Positions 23,468 through 31,654 of a stretch of DNA of 34,531 nt are shown piece after piece. Positions within the stretch are counted from its first letter, which is position 1. Each line of letters starts with the position of its first letter. The notes below the pieces were generated by a model. The model saw only the letters and a program-made list of their open reading frames with translations. It was not told the origin of the DNA and did not search any database. Source of the DNA: Oligoflexia bacterium (GTDB taxonomy: Bacteria > Bdellovibrionota > UBA1018); assembly GCA_014376785.1 (NCBI GenBank), contig JACMQW010000020.1, forward strand, positions 1 through 34,531. Reading direction: 5' to 3'. The translations under genes and the position numbers were made by a program.

Positions 23468-24406
23468 ATGATTTCTACGCTGCGCCTCCGCGCGCTCGGC
23501 ATCCTCGTTCTCGCTACTGTTATTTTCTTTAGCTGCGGTAAAAAAACGGACTATTCAAATCAAGGTTTCCGCTTTAAACAACACGCATTGAATGCCTTTC
23601 CCCTCAACACCCTCGAAGAATGCTACACTCGCCCCGACGCGACCGGCACCGGCGGAACCCTCACCGTGAATGGGTTTGCCCTCTCGGATATCCAAGCAAA
23701 AAATGTTCGATTCATCGCAAGGTGTGTGATGCCGCTTCTTCCCGGCACGAGCGAACAAAAAACTCTCACCGCCGCACGCGCAACCTGGTGGTCGCTTCGA
23801 GAAGGAATCCTCGACCTGCCCGGAGCGCGCTCCGCACGTTATTCAAACTGTCATGAAAACGGGCGCGACCGCACGCGCTCAAATCTTCCCCTTTATTCCT
23901 GCCCGTCTTCGATCTGGCAAGTCGGAATGGCCGCCGCACAAGTCTCTAATTATTCCGAACGCGAGGTCGCGTCCGCTCGCGAACAAACTTTCGGTTCCCT
24001 GACTTCGAGCATCGACGAAGCGTCGATTCTTAGCTGGGCGGCTTCGCTTGCGGGCTTCCCACCGGATGATCCCGCTCACGCAGCCATCCTGAGATCTCAA
24101 GGAAAGGTCCGCAAATCTTGGTTCTTGCGCAGCCCTGCTATTGGATTTGTGCTCGTAGAAAAACAAGAAGTGGTACGGGAGTGCCTAATCGAAAAGAAGA
24201 AATGGTGTTACGGTAGTGGATATCCATCCGCCAAAAAATTCAGTCGAAACGATGCAGCATTGAAAAAAAGCATCGTTGATTTGCGCGGAATCTTTAACGG
24301 CTACTCGGCCCAAATCAGCAATTCAGAAGCAACTCGACTGAGCGAAACAGACCCTACTTCTTCTGCCTTCGCTTCAACGTATTCACGGCTTCAAAAGGCA
24401 CCGTGA
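23468..24406 (+). CDS. Putative lipoprotein of unknown function
   Basis: An AAGGAG precedes the ATG. A hydrophobic signal ends in F-F-S-C (about C23), so a lipid-anchored envelope protein of 312 aa is expected. It contains several cysteines (E-C-Y, R-C-V, N-C-H, S-C-P, C-Y-G), a W-W-S-L-R-E-G segment and no recognised domain. Its last 53 bases overlap the convergent small secreted-protein gene on the other strand. Confidence 0.75.
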   Translation: MISTLRLRALGILVLATVIFFSCGKKTDYSNQGFRFKQHALNAFPLNTLEECYTRPDATGTGGTLTVNGFALSDIQAKNVRFIARCVMPLLPGTSEQKTLTAARATWWSLREGILDLPGARSARYSNCHENGRDRTRSNLPLYSCPSSIWQVGMAAAQVSNYSEREVASAREQTFGSLTSSIDEASILSWAASLAGFPPDDPAHAAILRSQGKVRKSWFLRSPAIGFVLVEKQEVVRECLIEKKKWCYGSGYPSAKKFSRNDAALKKSIVDLRGIFNGYSAQISNSEATRLSETDPTSSAFASTYSRLQKAP

Positions 24407-24620
24407 ATCGAACTTGGCCACGCGGGCGATCAATTTCTTTTGCAATAGATTTCGGAACGGAAGAACGCTTCACCGAATAAGTCGTGTGCGCTGACTCGAC
24501 GATGTAGTCGGTTTCGGTGATCGAAGTGAGCTTGCCTTCGACCGAGACCACACCGCTACCAAATGCAAAACTCGAAAACAGAAAAAGGATTATCAGAAGA
24601 TAATTGACAGGTGAAGTCAT
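24354..24620 (-). CDS. Small secreted protein of unknown function
   Basis: This 88-aa protein has a signal peptide (about 1-21, ending F-A-F-G-S-G) and a mature part with alternating beta-like strands (G-K-L-T-S-I, Y-I-V-E-S-A, T-Y-S-V-K-R) and a basic C-terminus. Its ATG overlaps the stop of the upstream 216-aa gene in ATGA, so the two are translationally coupled. No family is recognised. Confidence 0.65.
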   Translation of the reverse strand: MTSPVNYLLIILFLFSSFAFGSGVVSVEGKLTSITETDYIVESAHTTYSVKRSSVPKSIAKEIDRPRGQVRFTVPFEAVNTLKRRQKK

Positions 24621-25267
24621 CGCGCTTCACCTGCATTAAAGACGCGAGCCGGAAGTATGGGCTGCCCATTCGGACTGTTTACTTCACCACTCAGTTTTTC
24701 AAAGTCTGCGGCCTGAATGGTCGCGCTCACTACATTGAAATAGACGTCATCCTTACATTTTTCTGGTGTCGGACAGCTCGCTTCCCCTGCCTTGAATCCT
24801 TTCTCAGCCCGGCACTGGAGCGAAGAAGAGAGCAGATCAATCGGATCAATTTCATTTAGCAAAAGTGATTTCAGCTTCGGGTCAGACACTCCGGCAACTA
24901 AGCCCTCTTTTCGTTTTTTCTCCGCTTCAGACCTCACATCAGAACTGGGCGTTGCGCCTTGGGCAACCCAAAGGTTCGGTGTGAGGACTTGGATTAAACT
25001 TTCTTTTTCCGCGGTAGAAAGCACGGCAAAATCTTTTCCAAATTTGTATTTCGCCGCATGTTTCACGTTTGCATCGACTCTCACGCAGCCAACTGAAGGA
25101 TAAACGCAGATACCTGCGGGAGCATCTGCATCGGTGTTGCAACCCTTAACCGTGATGGAAGCGTAAGCTGGCATGAGATCAGGATTCTTTCGGCAATAGA
25201 AGTTAGGCCCCGCTTCCGAATCGACAGAAAAAATAGCGAATAAAATCATGATGAGTTTCATTTTCAT
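24617..25267 (-). CDS. Secreted cysteine-rich protein of unknown function
   Basis: An N-terminal signal peptide (about 1-19) leads to a mature start G-P-N-F-Y-C. About seven cysteines in total, in F-Y-C, K-G-C, G-I-C, V-G-C, L-Q-C, A-S-C and E-K-C, suggest disulfides and an extracytoplasmic location. The middle is charged and helical (S-E-A-E-K-K-R-K-E-G). It is coupled by ATGA to the 88-aa gene. No known domain. Confidence 0.75.
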   Translation of the reverse strand: MKMKLIMILFAIFSVDSEAGPNFYCRKNPDLMPAYASITVKGCNTDADAPAGICVYPSVGCVRVDANVKHAAKYKFGKDFAVLSTAEKESLIQVLTPNLWVAQGATPSSDVRSEAEKKRKEGLVAGVSDPKLKSLLLNEIDPIDLLSSSLQCRAEKGFKAGEASCPTPEKCKDDVYFNVVSATIQAADFEKLSGEVNSPNGQPILPARVFNAGEAR

Positions 25268-25318
25268 TTCGATCTTTCTCTTTTATTTCGATTTCCGCTT
25301 TAACAAGAGTTTCCACCA

Positions 25319-26236
25319 TCAACAGGAATCAAACCCACTGAACCAGAGTCGGTTCATTTCCTCTTCCGTGATCTTGGTTCCATCTCTCACGCGGAACTGG
25401 GCTAAGTACTCGAATTTTAAGTCGGGTACATTCGACGATATTTTTTTTAACGTTTGCTCAGAAGTTAGCCATTCCAGAGCAGGATTTTCGAATTGCGCGG
25501 AACAAAGGAGAGCCCGTTTTGCGGTTTCCTCCCCCTCACACTCATGAATCAGATTCGTTAAATCAATTCCTCGGTTCCAAGCAATAAACCCGACACATTT
25601 TTCTCCACGCCAAGCGGTTCGGTATGCGCTGCTCTGTTGCCGCCTAAGCCAAGCAAGGTCCGTTTCCTGATAAACGATTCCGAAGTCTCGATCTGCAAGC
25701 AGGTGCAAGATTTCATCGTTCCACCCGGCAAGAATTTCGATGCCGCTGTTTTCGATAGATCCAAAACGTTTAAAGTTCATTTCTGAAATCGGTAATCGAA
25801 TTTGCTTCCCGCCAGAAACGAATTTTCTTTTTTCGTAGAGAGAACTCTCACTTCCCCAGAGCGCAAATACACTCACTCCCTGGGTGATTCCTTCCTCTAA
25901 AATCAAATCGAGCGCTTCTCCCGCAAAACCTTTGCCCGAAAAATCAGGGTGCGTGCAAACCGCTCCCACAAAACCCATCTTGATGATCTTCAGCGAGATC
26001 GATCGATAATCCGCTAGACGGAGAGATGCACTGCTGACAAGCCGGTCATCCAACCACCCTCCGATTTGAAAACGGTTAGCCGCGTGGTCGGTGATGCCTG
26101 GATTCCAAAATGGAAAATCAGAAAGATAACTCGCCGGTGCAGCCAAAGAAAAAGCCCCGTCGAGCAGATTTGTGTAAGCCCCTAAGTGTTCAGGCTTTAA
26201 CACTTCCCATCGAAGGGCAGCGGACATGCGGGGCAT
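25319..26236 (-). CDS. GNAT-family N-acetyltransferase
   Basis: The coenzyme A-binding motif appears as V-C-T-H-P-D-F-S-G-K-G-F-A-G-E-A-L-D (about 93-110), followed by V-F-A-L-W-G-S-E-S-S-L-Y-E-K-R-K-F, the usual beta-strand and tyrosine pattern of GNAT enzymes. At 305 aa there is a C-terminal extension of about 150 residues, like two-domain GNAT proteins. The acceptor substrate is unknown. It sits alone between the secreted-protein pair and a divergent small gene. Confidence 0.82.
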   Translation of the reverse strand: MPRMSAALRWEVLKPEHLGAYTNLLDGAFSLAAPASYLSDFPFWNPGITDHAANRFQIGGWLDDRLVSSASLRLADYRSISLKIIKMGFVGAVCTHPDFSGKGFAGEALDLILEEGITQGVSVFALWGSESSLYEKRKFVSGGKQIRLPISEMNFKRFGSIENSGIEILAGWNDEILHLLADRDFGIVYQETDLAWLRRQQSSAYRTAWRGEKCVGFIAWNRGIDLTNLIHECEGEETAKRALLCSAQFENPALEWLTSEQTLKKISSNVPDLKFEYLAQFRVRDGTKITEEEMNRLWFSGFDSC

Positions 26237-26383
26237 CGGCGCGGGACCTTTCTCTCAAAACAATCTTTTTTCGAATCCTGGGGAATACTCACTCAATGAT
26301 AGCTCATGAACGACCGATCCTACATTAGGCAGGAAGTGCTCAGTCGCCAACGACTTGGCGATTCATCTTCCGCTGAAACCCTT

Positions 26384-26388
26384 AGGAG
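26384..26388 (+). promoter_or_regulatory. Ribosome binding site fixing the start of the 98-aa protein
   Basis: AGGAG seven bases before the ATG at 26396. It excludes the ATG at 26306, whose extra 30 residues would span a hairpin-forming leader. Confidence 0.7.
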
Positions 26389-26395
26389 AAATAGA

Positions 26396-26692
26396 ATGAG
26401 TAAGAAAAAAGGCAAGTTCGACCTCACCCACCTGGTAACCAGCGGAGTCGTAAAGGACGGACAAAATCTTTATTTCGTTTCCAATCCGAAACAGTCCTGC
26501 ACGATCGCAAAGCAACCCAACGGTGAGTACAAAGTCACTTCCGCTGGCGAAACAATGACGGTTCATGCCTTCGCCACGAAATGCCTCGGAATGGACCCAC
26601 CCGATCATGCAACCAAATGGCTGCGCGACGAAAAGGGCTCTACGCTTTATGATTTTTGGCACATGGATGATGACTATTCCTACGCGGCGTAG
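26396..26692 (+). CDS. Small protein of unknown function, weakly RAMA/DUF4357-like
   Basis: A 98-aa soluble protein beginning M-S-K-K-K-G-K-F. The stretch L-V-T-S-G-V-V-K-D-G-Q-N-L-Y-F followed by A-K-Q-P-N-G-E-Y, then V-H-A-F-A-T-K and K-W-L-R-D-E-K-G-S-T-L-Y-D-F-W, is reminiscent of RAMA-type domains found beside DNA modification enzymes. The match is by eye and weak. A strong ribosome site and a textbook terminator bracket it as a single-gene unit. The leader contains TCGCCAA/TTGGCGA (26344-26361). Confidence 0.7.
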   Translation: MSKKKGKFDLTHLVTSGVVKDGQNLYFVSNPKQSCTIAKQPNGEYKVTSAGETMTVHAFATKCLGMDPPDHATKWLRDEKGSTLYDFWHMDDDYSYAA

Positions 26693-26730
26693 TCCTCCCA
26701 ATCGCAAATAAAACCTGCGATCTCATTTTT

Positions 26731-26771
26731 ACGGGACTCTCACAAAAAAAGTGAGGGTCCCGTTTTTTTTT
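26731..26771 (+). terminator. Rho-independent terminator after the 98-aa protein gene
   Basis: A 13-bp stem (26731-26743 with 26751-26763, one T-G pair) with a seven-A loop, then nine Ts. It insulates the flagellin genes from upstream transcription. Confidence 0.92.
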
Positions 26772-26772
26772 C

Positions 26773-26799
26773 TAAGGGTTTGGCACCCAGGTCCGATGA
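26773..26799 (+). promoter_or_regulatory. Candidate sigma28 (FliA)-type flagellin promoter
   Basis: TAAG, 15 bases, TCCGATGA. This matches the FliA consensus TAAA-N15-GCCGATAA at three of four and six of eight positions. It lies directly after the terminator and 111 bases before the first flagellin. Confidence 0.42.
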
Positions 26800-26910
26800 G
26801 ACACATGGAAGCAGAAGATGATCTCGGGGCAGGATGCAACGGGACCTACTTAATAACTGCTTAAATCCCCTAGGCCATGGATAGGCCGACGGACCTTCAA
26901 GGAGGAAGGT

Positions 26911-27759
26911 ATGGGATTAAGAATAAATACAAACGTGCCGGCCCTCATTGCGCAGAGAAATTTGCGCAACACGCGTGCCTCGCTCGACACCACTTTAGAG
27001 AGACTCAGTTCCGGCTCCCGCATCAACCATGCAGGTGACGATGCTGCCGGACTCGCCATCTCTGAGAGCCTGCGGGCCCAAATCAGAGGACTCGGCCAAG
27101 CGGAGAGAAACTCTCAAGACGGAATCTCACTCGTTCAAGTCGCCGAAGGCGCGATGAGCGAAGTCTCGAACATGCTCATCCGGCTCCGCGAACTCGGAGT
27201 GCAAGCTGCCTCTGACACCGTCGGACCGACTGAACGCGGATTCCTCAATCTCGAATTCACACAGATGCTTTCTGAAATCGATCGCATCGCAAAAAGCACC
27301 AAGTACAACAACGTTCCACTCCTCGACGGAACCGCGCAAGCTTTCGAAATTCAAATCGGCACCAGCAATAATCCACTCACTGACCGAGTGAAACTCTTCG
27401 ACACCAGCGCTGCAGATACGAGTGTGGTTGCGCTAGGAATGAACTTGGCTACCGTCGCCGATAAAACGAGTGCACAGAACTCGCTCGCCTCGATCGATCA
27501 GGCCATCGGATCAGTCACTTCGATGCGTGCAACATTCGGCGCACTTCAAAACCGACTCCAATCGGTCATTAGCAACATTCAGATCTCGAAAGAAAACATG
27601 TCTTCGGCAAACAGCCGAATTCGAGATGCAGACGTCGCAGAAGAAGCGACGAATCTCACTCGAAACCAAATTCTCATGCAAGCCGGGACTTCGGTTCTGG
27701 GACAAGCGAATTCAACCATCAAAACAGCACTACAACTTTTAGGAGGCGGTCAAGGTTAA
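26911..27759 (+). CDS. fliC: Flagellin 1
   Basis: The major filament protein, 282 aa. The N-terminal D0/D1 part reads M-G-L-R-I-N-T-N, L-S-S-G-S-R-I-N-H-A-G-D-D-A-A-G-L-A-I-S. The C-terminal D1/D0 part reads S-S-A-N-S-R-I-R-D-A-D-V-A-E-E, Q-I-L-M-Q-A-G-T-S-V-L-G-Q-A-N. The central variable domain is short, so the filament surface is minimal. The AAGGAGG site is strong. A paralogue follows. Transcription is probably sigma28-driven and the product is exported by the flagellar type III system. Confidence 0.96.
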   Translation: MGLRINTNVPALIAQRNLRNTRASLDTTLERLSSGSRINHAGDDAAGLAISESLRAQIRGLGQAERNSQDGISLVQVAEGAMSEVSNMLIRLRELGVQAASDTVGPTERGFLNLEFTQMLSEIDRIAKSTKYNNVPLLDGTAQAFEIQIGTSNNPLTDRVKLFDTSAADTSVVALGMNLATVADKTSAQNSLASIDQAIGSVTSMRATFGALQNRLQSVISNIQISKENMSSANSRIRDADVAEEATNLTRNQILMQAGTSVLGQANSTIKTALQLLGGGQG

Positions 27760-28123
27760 GGCCTAAATTAGGCAAAACCGAGACGCAAGCGACGAACGAG
27801 GAAGCCAAACAAATTTTTTACCCGAGAGCCTGCGCCTGCGCAGTGCTTGTTTCCTGGATGCGGAAGAAGACGGTCCGCCGAATGTCGACACCCAAGATGG
27901 CGTGTCGGTGTGGCGGCGGACCCTTCCCAACTTTCAGGTGGACCGGGTATGCGAAGTTCTTCTCCGAGAGAGGCATGGAATGCCAAAGCCGGAGAGGTGT
28001 CAGTGAAACATTTCCATGGTGGAAGTGTTTCGGGGAGCTAATAAATTCCGAAGGATTCGGTCGATTCGAAAGTGATTTCGAAACGTAAACACGGAGGTTT
28101 TTTGTCATGAATGGAGTCTAATC
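27760..28123. other. Spacer between the two flagellin genes
   Basis: The 364 bases hold no supported gene. A small dyad GCCTAA-A-TTAGGC (27761-27773) follows the first stop and a weak sigma28-like site lies at 28042. The middle is GC-rich with CACC/GGTG-like motifs but no clear structure. Confidence 0.5.
28042..28067 (+). promoter_or_regulatory. Weak sigma28-like promoter of flagellin 2
   Basis: TAAA, 14 bases, GTCGATTC: a full -35-like match but five of eight -10 positions and a spacer one base short. It suggests the second flagellin can be transcribed on its own. Confidence 0.27.
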
Positions 28124-28957
28124 ATGGGTTTACGAATTAATACGAATACGTCGGCGTTGAATGCTCAACGCACGATGATGGGTACTAGAATGGCACTCGA
28201 TAAATCTCTCGAGCGTCTCGCATCGGGTTCTCGCATTAACCATGCGGGAGACGACGCAGCCGGACTGGCGATCTCGGAAAACCTCCGGGCCCAGATCCGC
28301 GGAATGAGACAAGCAAAACGGAATGCGCAAGACGGTGTCTCGCTCATCCAGGTTTCTGAAGGTGGGTTGAACGAAATTTCAAACATCATGATCCGTCTTC
28401 GCGAATTGGCGATCCAAGCCGCGTCTGATACGATCGGAGATACTGAAAGACAGTTCACTGACCGAGAATACCAAGCGATGAAGCAAGAGATCGACCGAAT
28501 CGCAAATGGCACTCAGTTTAACGGCACTCCGCTCTTAAACGGAAAGGCAGGGATTTTCGAAATCCAAGTGGGCACTCAAAACAATCCTATCTTAGACCGC
28601 GTGGTCTATAACGGCGAGCGATCGGACGCGTCTTTGGACGCTCTAAAACTCGGCGGAGAATCAGTCGCTACGAAGCAAGGCGCTCAGCTTTCGCTCGCAG
28701 TGATCGATGATGGATTGATTCGAGTGAACTCGATTCGAGCCGATCTTGGAGCCCTCCAGAACCGTCTGCAGTCGACGATCAACAACTTGGCAATTGGAGA
28801 TGAAAACCTTTCATCTGCTAACAGTCGAATTCGCGACACCGACTTCGCGGAAGAAGTTTCGGAAATGACCAAGAATAATATCCTCATGCAAGCAGGCATC
28901 AGTGTTCTCGGTCAGGCGAATAATACCAACCAAGCTGCCGTTAAGTTGCTCGGGTAA
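28124..28957 (+). CDS. fliC: Flagellin 2
   Basis: A paralogue of flagellin 1, 277 aa, with the same N-terminus (M-G-L-R-I-N-T-N) and the same conserved blocks (A-S-G-S-R-I-N-H-A-G-D-D-A-A-G-L; S-A-N-S-R-I-R-D-T-D; N-I-L-M-Q-A-G-I-S-V-L-G-Q-A-N). The central part differs most, as expected for separate filament regions. A GGAG lies eight bases before the ATG. Multiple flagellins are typical of sheathed or predatory bacteria with complex filaments. Confidence 0.95.
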   Translation: MGLRINTNTSALNAQRTMMGTRMALDKSLERLASGSRINHAGDDAAGLAISENLRAQIRGMRQAKRNAQDGVSLIQVSEGGLNEISNIMIRLRELAIQAASDTIGDTERQFTDREYQAMKQEIDRIANGTQFNGTPLLNGKAGIFEIQVGTQNNPILDRVVYNGERSDASLDALKLGGESVATKQGAQLSLAVIDDGLIRVNSIRADLGALQNRLQSTINNLAIGDENLSSANSRIRDTDFAEEVSEMTKNNILMQAGISVLGQANNTNQAAVKLLG

Positions 28958-29482
28958 CCATTCTCCGCCTTAGAAAAAGATCACAATAAAAGCTGATGTC
29001 TGTCTCTGACGGATCAGCAGAACTACGCCCAAAGTTATCGATTCTTCATGGTGGGCTCTCCCAAGGATGGGAGAGCCCCACTCCCCTCCCTCATTCAGAA
29101 GGAGGATGATGGATGATTATTTTGGATCCAAGACTCCATGCTTCGTTCGCAATCGATTCTGGTTTGCGGGGGACCCTGTGGAGAGCTCGACTCAATTCAT
29201 CGGCGTTCGCGATGCGACGAAGATGAACAGCGATGGTATTGCTAATTTTTCGAACCCGACTCTCGACTGGGGATGCCCAGACGTTTCGAATAGATCGAGT
29301 TTAAGGGCAAAATTTTCGGTTAAACCACGATTAGAAATTTGGCTCACGCCTTAAGCGCAAACACGCTTAGAGGATTTGGGCACCCATCATCTCTAAACGC
29401 CTCGAAAACGAGGTCATTCGGAGTCGCGCGATTTTTCGCTGCGATCATCCGGCTTTCTGCATTTGACTGGATTTGAATTGAA
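28958..29482. other. Non-coding region after flagellin 2
   Basis: It contains a strong hairpin (29051-29081). The 95-codon open frame starting at 29067 begins inside that hairpin and has an unusual composition, so it is not supported. No other structure is seen. Confidence 0.5.
29051..29081. terminator. Hairpin downstream of the flagellins, possible terminator
   Basis: GTGGG-CTCTCCC pairs with GGGAGAGCCCCAC across a short loop, with a one-base bulge. It is followed by C-rich rather than T-rich sequence, so it may stabilise the mRNA 3' end rather than terminate alone. Confidence 0.5.
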
Positions 29483-30190
29483 CTAGATCTGAAGGCCTTT
29501 ATCATTCAAGAGCGCTTTGATCTGATCCAGCAGGGCTTGGTTTTGGCCGGTCGAAGCTTTCCGCTCACGAGTCGCTCGGATGAACTCCGAGAAGTAGAAC
29601 TTCGCGATTTGTTCGGGCCTGACTTCTTCCCCTTGGAAGGTCCACTTCACATCACGAAAAGGACCAATTTGCGCGAGCAGCTCTTGCGAACGGGGCGCCG
29701 CCTCTGGATTTGCGCCATCAAACCCAAACGTCGTCCGCGCATGTTGTGCGAACGCGAGTGCGATCACACCATGCGCAGTGTTTGAGATGACAAATTTCAC
29801 TTGGGAGCGGTAAAGCATAAAATCCGCGGCGGTTTGCGCGACGGCGTAAACTTTTACGTCCTGAAATCTCGCCCCTGCTTCAGAGTAAGAGTTAAAAAGT
29901 CGGCAATACTCTGTGAATTTTTCACGCATGCCAGAGAGAAACCGAACGGTTTCTTCTTCCACCATTTGGTGAGGATCATGGCTGGAACCTAATCCCAGAA
30001 GTCGCTCTGCATCGGGATGACCTTCTGCGCGGGCTAAATCGTGAATCCATCCGGTGGAACTCTGGGGAAAATCCTTCGTCGAAGACATCTCTGCAAACTC
30101 CCGCATCCTGCGTGATTTCCTAGGGCCTAACTTCATTTGAGCTGGCGCTGAGAATATTGTCAAAAAAATAGCTGCGGCGAATCCCTTCAT
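29483..30190 (-). CDS. Secreted protein of unknown function
   Basis: The frame is open to a TTG at 30232. The ATG at 30190 is chosen because it starts a signal peptide (M-K-G-F-A-A-A-I-F-L, cleavage probably near S-A-P-A). The 235-aa protein is helical, with H-D-P-H-Q-M-V-E-E-E-T-V-R-F-L, then Q-T-A-A-D-F-M-L-Y-R-S-Q-V-K, then N-T-A-H-G-V-I-A-L-A-F-A-Q-H. No known domain is recognised. It is divergent from the response regulator gene. Confidence 0.72.
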   Translation of the reverse strand: MKGFAAAIFLTIFSAPAQMKLGPRKSRRMREFAEMSSTKDFPQSSTGWIHDLARAEGHPDAERLLGLGSSHDPHQMVEEETVRFLSGMREKFTEYCRLFNSYSEAGARFQDVKVYAVAQTAADFMLYRSQVKFVISNTAHGVIALAFAQHARTTFGFDGANPEAAPRSQELLAQIGPFRDVKWTFQGEEVRPEQIAKFYFSEFIRATRERKASTGQNQALLDQIKALLNDKGLQI

Positions 30191-30541
30191 GGGTTTCGGT
30201 AAAAATTGTGCTCTGGAAACCGCCAGTGTCAATGGAACCCAAGTTTAAAAGTGGGCACCGTATGTCAGTTTTAGGCTTCCTGGAAAACCAGGCTTGCACA
30301 CCGCTGACAGGGACAGCCCCCTGGGCATTTGACTGTAGGGTCCAAATGATAAAATGACGACCCCCAGAGCACCTTTTATTTTACCGAATACGGGGGGAGG
30401 AAAACAAGTTATTCGAAGGATTATTTCTACGGTGGGCAAAGAATGCCGATAATCGAATGGCCCTAAACCTCGAAGTACCCGTAATTCTTAGAAAACCTTT
30501 ACAGGATTCACGACCGGTGCCAGACTTTCTCTAGAGCGTTT
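30191..30541. other. Divergent intergenic region with folded-leader candidates
   Basis: GTCAG (30264-30268) and CTGAC (30304-30308) enclose a CCTGG-AAAA-CCAGG hairpin (30279-30292). Further on, CATTTG-AC pairs with GT-C-CAAATG, flanked by CTGGG and CCCAG. No ORF is supported. It could be a structured 5' leader of the response regulator, but no riboswitch class is recognised. Confidence 0.35.
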
Positions 30542-31654
30542 ATGGCGAAAAAACTTCTGGTAGCTGATGACAGCCTGACGATCCAAAAGGTGATCAAACT
30601 CGCCCTCTCTGGAGACGGGTACGAGATCCAAACGGTATCCGACGGCACGGAATGCTTACAACAAGCCGCACTTTTCCGCCCTGATGTGATCTTAATCGAC
30701 ATCGGACTTCCGGGGCGTACTGCTTTCGATATCAAAAAAGCTGCCAACGAAGATCCGGAGCTGGCGCGCACTCCGTTCGTGTTGATGTCGAGCGCCTTCG
30801 AAAAAGTAGATGAGGCGAAAGTCGCGCTTCTTCGGTTTGATGGTCGGCTCACGAAACCCTTCGATCCTTCGAACCTGAAAGAAGTGCTGAATCAGGCACT
30901 GAAGATGAATTCGGGCGAGGGATTGAAGGAATTTATCCCTTCCGCCGCGCCGACGACCCAGGCCCCGCCTTTAAACCGCATTCCAATGCCATCCTCGATC
31001 GCATCAAGGACTGCGGATAACGAAATTACCGGTGAAATCCAACTCCCGGGATCAGACCTCATGCCGCCGCCGGCGGACTTGATGGGTTCTCCCGATCCGA
31101 TTTGGAATGATTCTCCATTGGCCGAACCCTTCTCGCTCGAACCTGCGAAAGCAGATGACCATGATATTCGTCATCTGACTGAGTCCACGGTGAAAATGAG
31201 TGGGGGACTCGATGACCTGGGAGCTTGGAACATTTCTGAGTCTTCAAAGAGCAGCCTGCCGTCTATCCCAGAAATTTTTTCACCCGATCAAAGAACCCAT
31301 CCTACGATTTCGATGACGGATATCGGGTTTACTCCGAGTCAACAAAAAGCACCGACGCCTCCGACTTTTACCGGCAGTACGGGGTTTGTGGCGGCGCCTG
31401 ATTTCAGTCTGCAAACCAATTCACGGATTCCTTCGGCGCTTCACTCCGTTTCCCCGGCTGCGCCATTCACTGCTCCCGCGATGGCACCTTCACCGAATGC
31501 GCCCCATACCCCCGCACTCGACATGCAATCCGAGATCGAACGTCAGGTGAAGATCCAGCTTGAGCAGATGGCCCGTAAAGCGATTCCAGAAATCGCAGAG
31601 CGCCTCGTGAAAGCCGAAATTCGCCGGTTGCTCGACGAACTTTCGCAAAGTTAA
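30542..31654 (+). CDS. Response regulator with Pro-rich linker and conserved C-terminal helix (RomR-like)
   Basis: The receiver domain (1-120) has D9-D10, phospho-acceptor D53 in L-I-D-I-G-L-P-G, S83/S84 and K105 in L-T-K-P-F-D, so it should be phosphorylatable. A long Pro/Ser/Thr-rich linker (about 125-325) leads to a C-terminal helix with A-I-P-E-I-A-E-R-L-V-K-A-E-I-R-R-L-L. This layout, without a DNA-binding output, resembles RomR, the polarity regulator of Myxococcus and Bdellovibrio; the similarity is architectural. No kinase gene adjoins. It converges on birA with a four-base overlap of stops. Confidence 0.8.
   Translation: MAKKLLVADDSLTIQKVIKLALSGDGYEIQTVSDGTECLQQAALFRPDVILIDIGLPGRTAFDIKKAANEDPELARTPFVLMSSAFEKVDEAKVALLRFDGRLTKPFDPSNLKEVLNQALKMNSGEGLKEFIPSAAPTTQAPPLNRIPMPSSIASRTADNEITGEIQLPGSDLMPPPADLMGSPDPIWNDSPLAEPFSLEPAKADDHDIRHLTESTVKMSGGLDDLGAWNISESSKSSLPSIPEIFSPDQRTHPTISMTDIGFTPSQQKAPTPPTFTGSTGFVAAPDFSLQTNSRIPSALHSVSPAAPFTAPAMAPSPNAPHTPALDMQSEIERQVKIQLEQMARKAIPEIAERLVKAEIRRLLDELSQS

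Noticed and set aside
26344-26361. TCGCCAA/TTGGCGA dyad as another copy of the parA-region palindrome
   Set aside because: It shares only TCGCC with the motif and has a four-base spacer, so it is a separate small hairpin.
29332-29345. Shared string TTAGAAATTTGG with the arm of the 20-kb inverted repeat
   Set aside because: A 12-base match between two places in a 34-kb window is expected by chance and does not extend.
29067-29354. 95-codon frame after flagellin 2
   Set aside because: It starts inside a strong hairpin. An AGGAGG is present near an internal ATG, but the spacing is too short and the translation resembles no protein.
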